The notes beneath the pieces were generated by a model, which was not told the origin of the DNA, searched no databases, and was given only the letters and a program-made list of their open reading frames with translations. Positions 7,547-14,807 of a stretch of 38,783 nucleotides of DNA are shown piece by piece. This DNA comes from an uncultured Synechococcus sp. (GTDB taxonomy: Bacteria; Cyanobacteriota; Cyanobacteriia; Phormidesmidales; Phormidesmidaceae), in the NCBI GenBank assembly GCA_937911865.1, contig CALDSK010000259.1:1-38783 (forward strand), given 5' to 3'. Within the stretch, counting starts at the first letter, position 1. Each line of letters opens with the position of its first letter. The translations under genes and the position numbers were made by a program.

Positions 7547-8935
7547 GTGTCTCAAGACCTTTCTGCCGTCCTAGCCAAGCAGGCTAAATCCTCCGACTTT
7601 TGGAAAGGAGCCGCACTTTACGAGCGGTGTATTAACGGCCACAAAACATCGCTCAAAGACGCTGACGCACTCTATACCTACGGCTACGAGCTGATGGGAA
7701 TGTCTTACAGTGTCTACATTCATCAGGTCATCGAGCAGGTTATTGCGCTCGATATTGACCATGTGATGTTCGTCGCCAGAGAAGGCTACATCTTTAAAGA
7801 GATCTACAAAAGCCTACAAGCGCAGCTACCTGCAAACCGTAGGGCCAAAGCAACCACCCACTACACCTATCTATCTCGGGTCTCCACTTTTTTAGCCTCC
7901 ACACCGCAGCTCACCACCCGAGAGCTCGAACTCATCACCTACAAATTCGACCAAAAGGGGCTGTGGAGCGCCTTGAAATATGTCGGCCTACCCACAGAAG
8001 ACTTTCAACCGCTCGCCGCAGAATACGGCATTGAGATGCAGCGGCCCGTTAGAGCCTACTGGACAGACCAAAAGCTGATCGCCTTCTTAAACGACCACCG
8101 CGTACAAGACAAAGTATGGGCCCACCACCAAAAGGCCTACGACAACCTCTACACCTATCTAGAGCAGTGCCAGTTTTGGGGCAAACATCGCAAAGTGGCC
8201 CTTGTAGACATCGGCTGGGATGGCACCATTCAAGACAATTTGGTTCGCACGTTCAATCACCTGCCCGAGTTTCCGCTGGTACATGGTCTATATTTTGGCC
8301 GCCGCAACATGAAACCGGTCTTGCGCTACTCCAGCTCTTTTTCCAACGGATTAATTTTTGACCGTCGCAACTACGACATCAACGGAGAAAGCATTCAGAG
8401 CTGCGCCACCCTATTTGAAAAAGGAGCAGGTGCCCCTCATGCTTCAACCATCGGTCACCAGCGCACAGCAGACGGCTCGGTTCAGCCCATCTTCAAATCT
8501 GAGCAAAGCCTTTCCAGGCAAGGTGAGGTGGTCGCAGACGCAGCAGTCGCCGTCATGCAGCAGGGCGCACTCGACTTTGCCCATCACTATGCCTACCACG
8601 TCAGTGAACCCGGCCGAGGATACGATACCTTTCCAGCGTCAACCTACGCCCCCTTCGTCAGAGGACTGCTGACCCGACAGGTCGTATTCCCAACCCGAAA
8701 AGAGGCCCAGCTGATTGCCAGCCGGCTAGGCGAGTTCTCAGAGGACATGGGAGAAGACACCCTTAGAAGCGTGGCGGTCACCTCAACAGACCTTTGGAAT
8801 CTGCTAAAAGCAGGAAAATTCAAGGCTGTTAAACGACGTATTTCGGGCTCTACCTGGCGCTCAGCGACGGTAAAGCTGCTAGGGATACCAGGAGTGCATT
8901 TTTTATTCGTACTGAAGCGCTTTCTTTTCTTTTAG
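7547..8935 (+). CDS. COG5610-like HAD-superfamily-related protein
   Basis: The 462-residue protein starts at GTG 7547; no ATG is available upstream in frame. It carries FVAREGYIFKEIY (75-87), THYTYLSR (104-111) and VALVDIGWDGTIQDNL (217-232), a combination seen in COG5610 proteins, predicted HAD-like hydrolases usually found in polysaccharide or lipopolysaccharide loci. The segments between are mostly helical and acidic/aromatic, with no membrane helices except a hydrophobic C-terminal end. Classical HAD motif I (DxDxT) is not evident, so catalysis is uncertain. No glycosyltransferase is immediately adjacent. The stop codon is the first triplet of a 14-bp repeat array. Confidence 0.6.
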   Translation: MSQDLSAVLAKQAKSSDFWKGAALYERCINGHKTSLKDADALYTYGYELMGMSYSVYIHQVIEQVIALDIDHVMFVAREGYIFKEIYKSLQAQLPANRRAKATTHYTYLSRVSTFLASTPQLTTRELELITYKFDQKGLWSALKYVGLPTEDFQPLAAEYGIEMQRPVRAYWTDQKLIAFLNDHRVQDKVWAHHQKAYDNLYTYLEQCQFWGKHRKVALVDIGWDGTIQDNLVRTFNHLPEFPLVHGLYFGRRNMKPVLRYSSSFSNGLIFDRRNYDINGESIQSCATLFEKGAGAPHASTIGHQRTADGSVQPIFKSEQSLSRQGEVVADAAVAVMQQGALDFAHHYAYHVSEPGRGYDTFPASTYAPFVRGLLTRQVVFPTRKEAQLIASRLGEFSEDMGEDTLRSVAVTSTDLWNLLKAGKFKAVKRRISGSTWRSATVKLLGIPGVHFLFVLKRFLFF

Positions 8936-8988
8936 GCACTAATCTTTAGGCACTAATCTTTAGGCACCAATTTTTAGACACCATTTTC
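8933..8988. repeat. Tandem repeat 4 x 14 bp filling the gap between two genes
   Basis: Units start at 8933, 8947, 8961 and 8975. The first two are identical (TAGGCACTAATCTT), the third differs at two positions, the fourth more. The first TAG is the stop codon of the preceding gene, and the array ends 7 bp before the next ATG (8996). Confidence 0.92.
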
Positions 8989-8995
8989 GGGCTCC

Positions 8996-9430
8996 ATGAC
9001 AAATACGGCTGCACATACACATCAAACTCTTCAACACCAGGCACGTCAATACCTGGACGCACTAACCGCTGCGCTTGCATCGGGCGTTCTAGCCCAAACA
9101 CCTGTTTTAATTCAGCTACAGACCCGCATAAGTGAGGCACTAGATGCCTATGAACAAGAAAATCAGCGCGTTGAATCGTTTGAGCAACGCTTAGAGCAGC
9201 AGGCTCATCTGTCTTGGCTGTGCAACCAGTGCAAATACTACCTGTCCGAACTACATGCCATCGACAAGACGCCAGTTAAGCATCGTAGCCTTCGGCAGAT
9301 TCGGGCAGTGGTTGGTGCGATCGCTCGCTTCCGACTGATCGTTCATCTCCGCAGCCTGTTCCCAGGGAAAGCACCGACTTCTCTTGGCTGGCGCGATATT
9401 CTACCTGGATTCAAGCTCTGGCTGCGCTAG
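8996..9430 (+). CDS. Hypothetical protein, helical, 144 residues
   Basis: I do not recognise a family. The first 90 residues are rich in Gln, Ala, Glu and Leu and should form helices or a coiled coil. The second half is basic (KHRSLRQIRAVVGAIARFR), with a CNQC pair near residue 76. No signal peptide or membrane helix is evident. It follows the COG5610-like gene after 60 bp, most of which is a 14-bp tandem array, so the two may be co-transcribed. Confidence 0.55.
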   Translation: MTNTAAHTHQTLQHQARQYLDALTAALASGVLAQTPVLIQLQTRISEALDAYEQENQRVESFEQRLEQQAHLSWLCNQCKYYLSELHAIDKTPVKHRSLRQIRAVVGAIARFRLIVHLRSLFPGKAPTSLGWRDILPGFKLWLR

Positions 9431-9760
9431 GTATAGAACTTACAGCAAGCGCCACGTGTATTTTTGACATATCTTTGGCTTTATGCCGCTGAGTATAAAG
9501 ACATTCTTTACAGGCTCTCTCATTTTTATACAGGCGTGCTAGACTATGGCATCTCAAAAACGCGCTTGGCCTACACCTTCAGTTTCACGCTTACAGTTCA
9601 GGTCCTATGCCCCTAGCGGCCTTTGTTGTTTCAAACAGAAAACCACAGAACCTCTTACTACAGACCGTCTTGCTAATGTCCCTTTAGCATCACTATTGGG
9701 TTTGTTGCCTGCAAAAATCACCAGCGAAAGCACAAAATAAGCGTACAGAGTATCCGTAAA

Positions 9761-9788
9761 CATCTCCTCTAAAACATCTCCTCTAAAA
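9761..9788. repeat. Perfect tandem duplication, 2 x 14 bp
   Basis: CATCTCCTCTAAAA occurs at 9761-9774 and 9775-9788 without mismatch, in non-coding DNA. Confidence 0.9.
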
Positions 9789-9868
9789 GCACTCTAGGTC
9801 CAACACCGTAAGCGATAGGAGAAACATTGTCGGAACACCTCTCTAAAGCGTATGACTGATATCACACT

Positions 9869-9896
9869 GTAGTTTTCTAGATGCGGTTTTCTAGCT
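9869..9896. repeat. Imperfect tandem duplication, 2 x 14 bp
   Basis: GTAGTTTTCTAGAT (9869-9882) is followed by GCGGTTTTCTAGCT (9883-9896), 11 of 14 identical. Confidence 0.55.
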
Positions 9897-10132
9897 AGCG
9901 ACTTTTTGCTCACGACTCCCTAGCTAGCGCCGAGCCCCTACCTCTGACGCCCCAAATTCGGCCCTTCTATAGCTGTGACTGTTGCAACAACTGTCCATTG
10001 CGCCTACTGGTCCAGCATTCTAGCGTTATTGTGACTATTCTTACAGACGCTGTATGTGCAGATAGACTTCACTGTTAATCAATCATAGGAGGCAAGCTGG
10101 TTTATCTATTGCCGCCTCTCTGACCACACTCG

Positions 10133-10383
10133 GTCTATAGATCAATGGCACTGACTTAAGCTGAAAGCCCGAAGGTATAAGGCTTTTATGCTAATTTTAG
10201 AAGATCCGCTCTTGTCGAGGAAGCTTTTCTCAACGAGGGCACAGGGCATCCAACGGCATCCCTTGGTCAATCCAGCGTCACTTTAGCGGTTCTACAGAAC
10301 TAAGCCAAATCGCGTAAACTCCCATGTTGAAAGGGTTTTGGCTATCGCCACTTTCCTTAAGTCAGTGCCATTGGTCTATAGAT
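10133..10383. mobile_element. MITE-like non-autonomous element with 18-bp inverted ends and 10-bp target duplication
   Basis: CAATGGCACTGACTTAAG (10143-10160) is matched perfectly in inverse orientation by CTTAAGTCAGTGCCATTG (10356-10373). The 231-bp element is flanked on both sides by GTCTATAGAT (10133-10142 and 10374-10383), a perfect 10-bp direct repeat expected of transposase-made target duplication. The interior has no credible open frame, so it must have been moved in trans. Inverted ends of this length with a duplication of about 10 bp occur in IS4- and ISAs1-type elements, but I cannot assign the family. No similar ends occur elsewhere in the window. The identical flanks and ends suggest a recent insertion. 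Confidence 0.9.
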
Positions 10384-10878
10384 AGATACACAAGTCTATA
10401 AGTGAGTCTAAAATCTCTGGAACTAGATTGGGTCACATCCGCCCACACATATACATTACATCTGCGTACAGAGATGATGAAAAGGTGCAAAAGAGCGTAG
10501 ATGTACGGTCATCACGATGTAAAAACACTACTGAATATATACCGACGCTTTGTCACTATATAGGAGAGGAAAAAGAGTTCTGACAAAGCGTTCTGACAGG
10601 GCATCAAATCAACTTCTCAGGCTGCTCTCATCCAAGGTTTAGGCTGCTCTAAAATGCTGTTGTTAAACTTGTTATAGCACTCTATTGAAAACCCACTTAA
10701 TAGTTCTGTTGCATCTAATTTTCTAATCCAATCTATCAAGTGGTCTACTTGTTCCAGACTTTACGCTATCATAAACTCATAATGATTCCGAGTTTTCAGG
10801 GTTCAATCACTCCTTAGTCCACGCTCAGTCCACTTATGCCTGCTTTTTGAAAGATTTTTTGGCGGAGGCCCCCAATCC
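10384..10878. other. Non-coding leader region of the sigma-factor gene
   Basis: This 495-bp AT-rich stretch separates the MITE from the sigma-factor ATG. It contains no convincing gene. A 13-bp tandem duplication (GTTCTGACAAAGC / GTTCTGACAGGGC, 10577-10602) and short repeats such as AGTCCACGCTC / AGTCCACTTAT are visible. No confident promoter pair could be chosen by eye. A long untranslated leader or several promoters are plausible for a sigma-factor gene. Confidence 0.45.
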
Positions 10879-12183
10879 ATGGCTCAATCTGAATCCCGCA
10901 CAGCAAAAACCGCGCTAGACGCGGCATTCGTTGCTGAAGCAGCCACCGGTAAGGTTGACAACTCAGTAGCCAGTGAAGCAGTTGAAAAGAAAGCAGCAGG
11001 ACGCAGCAAAAAGAAGATGACGGCTAGGAAGGCAAACAACGTGAAAGCAACCGCTAAAAAGAAATCAGTAGAACCAAGCGCACAGGAGAACAGTGTGAAA
11101 ACCGCAGATCCAAAAGCAGCGACTGCGAAAACTGCAAAAAAGAAATCAGCAGCTAAGAAAACGGCGACTAAAAAAGCAACTAAGAAAAAAGCGCAGCGTA
11201 AAGCCAAGCCGCTGTACACGACAGATGCCGTCCGCGCTTATCTTCATGAGATTGGCCGGGTGCCACTGCTCAGTCACGAAGATGAGATTGTACTCGGTAA
11301 GCAAGTTCAAAAGCTCATGGCGCTATTAGCCATCAAAGAAGAGCTTATCGCTAAGCTGCCCGAAGAGATGGTGGCAGAAGGAACTGCTGAAGTATCTGAT
11401 GCAGAATGGGCTGAAGCCGCTGGTCTGAGCGAAGCTGAACTTAAAAATCACGTACGACGCGGTCAGCGCTCCAAGCACAAAATGATTGAGGCAAACCTGC
11501 GCCTGGTCGTAGCGGTTGCTAAAAAGTATCAGAAACGCAATCTGGAGTTTCTGGACCTGATTCAAGAAGGGACGCTTGGTCTGGAGCGGGGCGTTGAAAA
11601 GTTTGATCCTATGAAGGGTTACAAGTTTTCTACCTATGCCTACTGGTGGATTCGTCAGGCAATTACTCGGGCGATCGCACAGCAGGCTCGCACCATTCGC
11701 TTGCCTATCCACATCACTGAAAAGCTCAACAAAATTAAGCGCGTTCAGCGCGAGCTTTCTCAAAAGCTAGGCCGTAGCCCCAATGCGATTGAAATCGGCG
11801 AAGAGCTAGAGCTAGAGCCTCGTCAGGTTCGAGAATACCTGTCAATTGCCCGTCAGCCCATCTCTTTAGATGTGCGCATCGGTGATAACCAGGACACTGA
11901 ACTGCAAGACCTGCTAGAAGACGACGGTGCGTCTCCTGAAGACTACACCGTACAAAAGTCTTTGCAGCAAGACTTGCGACGGATGCTGCTAGAACTCACT
12001 ACTCAGCAACAGGAGGTCATCAATCTGCGCTTTGGTCTAGCTGATGGCAACCCACTCTCTCTGGCAAAAGTCGGTCAGCGTATGGGTATTAGCCGTGAGC
12101 GCGTTCGTCAGCTAGAGCAGCAGGCACTGAAGCACCTGCGTCGCCGTAAGGCCACTATTAATGGCTATCTAGCCGCTAGCTAG
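10879..12183 (+). CDS. RNA polymerase sigma-70 factor, probably group 2 (SigC-like), with Lys/Ala-rich N-terminus
   Basis: The 434-residue protein has sigma region 1.2 (AVRAYLHEIGRVPLL, about 117-131), a complete region 2 (NLRLVVAVAKKYQKRNLEFL through KFSTYAYWWIRQAITRAI, about 205-267), region 3 beginning LPIHITEKLNKIKRVQREL, and a region 4 helix-turn-helix ending ISRERVRQLEQQALKHLRRRK. The -10 and -35 recognition regions are intact, so it should direct core polymerase to housekeeping-like promoters. The variant GTLGLERGVEKFDP and the YLHEIGRVPLL start fit group 2 factors, most like SigC, rather than the primary SigA; that sub-assignment is from memory. Residues about 20-110 are a low-complexity tract of AKK/TAK motifs, resembling histone-H1-like tails. 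GGAGG precedes the ATG. Confidence 0.88.
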   Translation: MAQSESRTAKTALDAAFVAEAATGKVDNSVASEAVEKKAAGRSKKKMTARKANNVKATAKKKSVEPSAQENSVKTADPKAATAKTAKKKSAAKKTATKKATKKKAQRKAKPLYTTDAVRAYLHEIGRVPLLSHEDEIVLGKQVQKLMALLAIKEELIAKLPEEMVAEGTAEVSDAEWAEAAGLSEAELKNHVRRGQRSKHKMIEANLRLVVAVAKKYQKRNLEFLDLIQEGTLGLERGVEKFDPMKGYKFSTYAYWWIRQAITRAIAQQARTIRLPIHITEKLNKIKRVQRELSQKLGRSPNAIEIGEELELEPRQVREYLSIARQPISLDVRIGDNQDTELQDLLEDDGASPEDYTVQKSLQQDLRRMLLELTTQQQEVINLRFGLADGNPLSLAKVGQRMGISRERVRQLEQQALKHLRRRKATINGYLAAS

Positions 12184-12244
12184 CTAGTTACCTAGCGAAG
12201 AGTCGCCGACGAGAAGGTGATAGTCGCTATTAGCCAGTAAGTCC

Positions 12245-12285
12245 TACCAAAGAAGCTCAGGAATATTTCCTGAGCTTCTTTGGTA
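12245..12285. terminator. Bidirectional rho-independent terminator
   Basis: A perfect 19-bp inverted repeat (12245-12263 and 12267-12285) with a 3-bp loop lies between the convergent sigma-factor and DUF4347 genes. A T-rich run (ATTATTTTTGTTTT) follows on the plus strand. It can serve both genes. Confidence 0.88.
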
Positions 12286-12303
12286 TATCCGATTATTTTT
12301 GTT

Positions 12304-12915
12304 TTAGATAACAGCGTCGTACGTTTCCAGCAGGTCATTGGTAAACGGAAACTTAGCCTTGTGAGGAAAAGGATACGCAACATCCAATCGCCAGCTTCCG
12401 CCTTGAACCTTACTCCCCACCTTTCCTCGCGCCGCATGTACACTCACACCTACCAGATGATGTAGGTTCTCAATAAAAGTCCGGCCGACTTCATCTTTCG
12501 CCAAATTACAGGCGTATAGAGATAGGAAATTTTCGTGAGGCTGCACCTTAATCGTTGAACGAGGACGAAACGGCTGATAGCAAAACCATGACTCAATTTG
12601 AGCTGCATACAGGTGAAGATTATCAATCGTTAGGTCGCCACTACTAAAGTGCAAGCACCCTGAGGAACCATGGGTAACAATATGTACACTGGTCGCAGCC
12701 GTCCGGTGAACGGCCTCGGTGATCTGTTCAATGCTATCTTTTCGAGCATCTAGCATAATCAGCTTAGACCCTTTAATCGCCCCTGCAGCCAGCGCATCAC
12801 CATGCTCAACGCCTGCATCGATCGCAATTAACATGCCACGTCCGGGCTTTGCTGTAAGTAGCCTTTTAGGCAGCAGCTGCACCGAAGATCGAACAGAAGA
12901 AGGAAAAGTAATCAC
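12304..12915 (-). CDS. DUF4347 domain protein, stand-alone
   Basis: The 203-residue protein has the DUF4347 signature: KLIMLDARKDSIEQITEAV, then VHIVTHGSSGCLHFSSG, then LSLYACNLAKDEVG with a C-terminal GGSWRLD. In most proteins this domain is the N-terminal head of very large surface or cadherin/Calx-beta proteins. Here it is the entire protein and no signal peptide is visible. The His (THGS) and Cys (YACN) arrangement recalls a caspase-like dyad, so protease activity is conceivable but unproven. The start is GTG 12915, the only one available because an in-frame TAG lies a few codons upstream. It converges on the sigma-factor gene through a shared terminator. Confidence 0.72.
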   Translation of the reverse strand: MITFPSSVRSSVQLLPKRLLTAKPGRGMLIAIDAGVEHGDALAAGAIKGSKLIMLDARKDSIEQITEAVHRTAATSVHIVTHGSSGCLHFSSGDLTIDNLHLYAAQIESWFCYQPFRPRSTIKVQPHENFLSLYACNLAKDEVGRTFIENLHHLVGVSVHAARGKVGSKVQGGSWRLDVAYPFPHKAKFPFTNDLLETYDAVI

Positions 12916-13099
12916 AAAGTCAAAACCACCGGGCTAACGGCTGCAAGCTGAGAGCCTTGCGGCGACTGGCCAAGCATCTATTGGAGCATTATTAATATGC
13001 CCGAGCGTTCTAACCAATGGGCTAGGTTAAGCTGCGGAAGTAAGCAGTATAAAAAGGCGTCAGTAGAGTGCAGAGAGCAAAATCTATGACAAAAGCATT

Positions 13100-13924
13100 C
13101 TATTTGAGAGTGTAAGCTGCTTTTTTGAGAGGAGGCAGCAAGCTCAAAGGCAGCCCCAAGGCATTGAGATCCTTAAAGTCTGGATTTTTCTCTTTTTTCG
13201 GACCGTGGTAATCACTACCACCGGTCATCAACAAACCGTAGCGTTCACAGTACTCTTCTAGCTTTCTGACCTGGCTCACACTGTGAGTCGGGTGATAAAC
13301 CTCTATTCCCATCAAACCGGCATCTACTAGCACTGGCAATATGGTCTCTACAGTGCCGCCTCGGAAGATATAGGGATGTGCCCAGACAGGCACCGCGCCA
13401 CAGTTCAGCAGCAGCTCGATTCCTTGCTGAGCCGTGAACTTCTCATAAGGGACATAGGCAGGACCGTCATCTTTTAGAAACCGATCGAACGCTTCATTGT
13501 GAGAGTTAACATGGCCTGCGTGCTTTAGGGCACTAGCGATATGGGGTCGACCTGGTGCCATAGAAGGTGCTAGGTTCGGCAGCTCTATCGGGTAGCCCAA
13601 TTCAGCGAGTTTGTCAGCCATCTTCTGCGCTCGGCGATGACGACCATCCACCCGTTCTTGAAGCGGACCCTGAAGCTTCTCGGTATCTGGATAAAACCCC
13701 AAAATGTGCATAGAACGGCCGTTATAGACCGTACTGAGCTCTAGGCCTGGAATAATTTCTAAATCGTAGGGCTTAGCGGCCTCCGTTGCCTCTTCCCAGG
13801 CGGCCATCGTATCATGGTCGGTAATTGCCAGCGCTTTTACACCCTGAGCTACAGCGAATTTGACTAGCTCTGTAGGCGTAAGGCTGCCATCGGAGCGGGT
13901 AGTGTGAGTATGGAGTTCGAGCAT
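13100..13924 (-). CDS. PHP-domain phosphoesterase (YciV / RNase AM-like)
   Basis: The 274-residue protein begins MLELHTHTTRSDGSLTP and carries the four PHP metal-binding motifs: HTH at 5-7, ITDHDT near 40, VWAHPY near 190, and GGSDYHG near 248. Length and motif spacing match the YciV/TrpH family; E. coli YciV (RNase AM) is a 5'-3' exonuclease that trims rRNA 5' ends. A nuclease or nucleotide phosphoesterase using a trinuclear metal centre is therefore expected. It has no obvious operon partner and is divergent from the unknown gene at 14005. Confidence 0.85.
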   Translation of the reverse strand: MLELHTHTTRSDGSLTPTELVKFAVAQGVKALAITDHDTMAAWEEATEAAKPYDLEIIPGLELSTVYNGRSMHILGFYPDTEKLQGPLQERVDGRHRRAQKMADKLAELGYPIELPNLAPSMAPGRPHIASALKHAGHVNSHNEAFDRFLKDDGPAYVPYEKFTAQQGIELLLNCGAVPVWAHPYIFRGGTVETILPVLVDAGLMGIEVYHPTHSVSQVRKLEEYCERYGLLMTGGSDYHGPKKEKNPDFKDLNALGLPLSLLPPLKKAAYTLK

Positions 13925-14004
13925 CTGGCAGATTACTTATACAGGTTGTCTATCATTGCTAGATCATAGCTACTTTCGATAGATTAAGCAGTTCCAATCG
14001 TTTG

Positions 14005-14325
14005 ATGACTCAGCAACAGGTACCAGATCCCTATGAAGCTATTCTTTTTAACGAACGCTCGGAAATAGAAATCGCTGAGATTAGAAAATTAATGTGCGAT
14101 TGGGACCAAGCAACGTATCCATCTATAGCCACTAGCATCGTCAAGCACGCAAGGAAACATGGGTTTGCAGAGCAATATCTTCGATATCTTAGAAAGGCAA
14201 AGAACTTCAACAAAAAAGGGGCTCGTAAGAAACGGCTACCAGACGGCGCGGATAGATGGAACAAAGGAGCGGAGTTCTTAATGGAGCGTAATGGAAAAAT
14301 AATTACCTACGGGGAAAATCTGTGA
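14005..14325 (+). CDS. Hypothetical protein, 106 residues, highly basic middle
   Basis: ATG at 14005 (an in-frame TTG precedes it) opens a 106-residue protein. I do not recognise it. It has an acidic first third, then a basic segment rich in Lys and Arg (KKGARKKRLPDGADRWNKG), compatible with nucleic-acid binding. The following gene starts only 3 bp after its stop, so the two are co-transcribed and probably translationally coupled. Two-gene organisation with small products recalls toxin-antitoxin pairs, but no family motif supports that. Confidence 0.55.
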   Translation: MTQQQVPDPYEAILFNERSEIEIAEIRKLMCDWDQATYPSIATSIVKHARKHGFAEQYLRYLRKAKNFNKKGARKKRLPDGADRWNKGAEFLMERNGKIITYGENL

Positions 14326-14328
14326 ACA

Positions 14329-14745
14329 ATGAGTAGTACAAGAGAAATGCCTAATAGTTTAAAGCCAGTTGATATTGACTGCTATTACATCGGTTGGCTG
14401 TCCGAGCAGTTGGATTTGCTTTATCAGGCTACAAAGCTGGAAAGATTAAAGCTCGCATCTTGGGAAGAAGAAAAACCCTTTTCTATTCTGGGCGTTATTG
14501 AACTGCTTTCGTTAGAAGTTCAGGGCTATGCGACTCAAGTGGAAGTGGGCAACTACACAGCAAGCCATACCAAAATCATTGAACACTTGCGCCAGCTGAA
14601 TATATTGAAAGTCGACTACTTTGCACAGTGGTACTTCCAAAATTTAGACACCTACCCGCAAACCAAGCAGTACATTGAACAGATGGACCACTTACGATTA
14701 CGGCTAATTGAATCATTTAGTCAGGACTTAGCGGCAGTAGCTTAA
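14329..14745 (+). CDS. Hypothetical protein, 138 residues
   Basis: ATG at 14329 lies 3 bp after the stop of the upstream unknown gene. The product is acidic and helical, with no signal peptide or membrane segment and no motif I can name. It may act with the basic 106-residue partner; opposite charges would fit a complex, which is inference. It ends 62 bp before the convergent ABC transporter gene. Confidence 0.5.
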   Translation: MSSTREMPNSLKPVDIDCYYIGWLSEQLDLLYQATKLERLKLASWEEEKPFSILGVIELLSLEVQGYATQVEVGNYTASHTKIIEHLRQLNILKVDYFAQWYFQNLDTYPQTKQYIEQMDHLRLRLIESFSQDLAAVA

Positions 14746-14807
14746 AGCCAAAGTATTTTGAACACCAAAGATATCGAAGCCGGGATATTGACTTCCACCA
14801 CGAGTCT

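Larger units (their letters stand above)
9431..10142. other. Gene-poor stretch upstream of the MITE
   Basis: No convincing coding sequence is seen on either strand; a 64-codon frame at 9546-9740 has no family features. The stretch holds two 14-bp tandem duplications (9761-9788, 9869-9896), two copies of CTAGCTAGCG (9891-9900, 9920-9929) and the left target-site copy of the element at 10143. Confidence 0.5.

Noticed and set aside
9546..9740. Open frame of 64 codons in the gene-poor region
   Set aside because: Biased toward Ser, Pro, Leu and Thr with no family features, no ribosome-binding site, and surrounded by repeats; not supported as a gene.
10884..11219. Minus-strand frame of 111 codons rich in Phe and Ala
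   Set aside because: It is the mirror of the Lys/Ala-rich tract of the sigma-factor gene.
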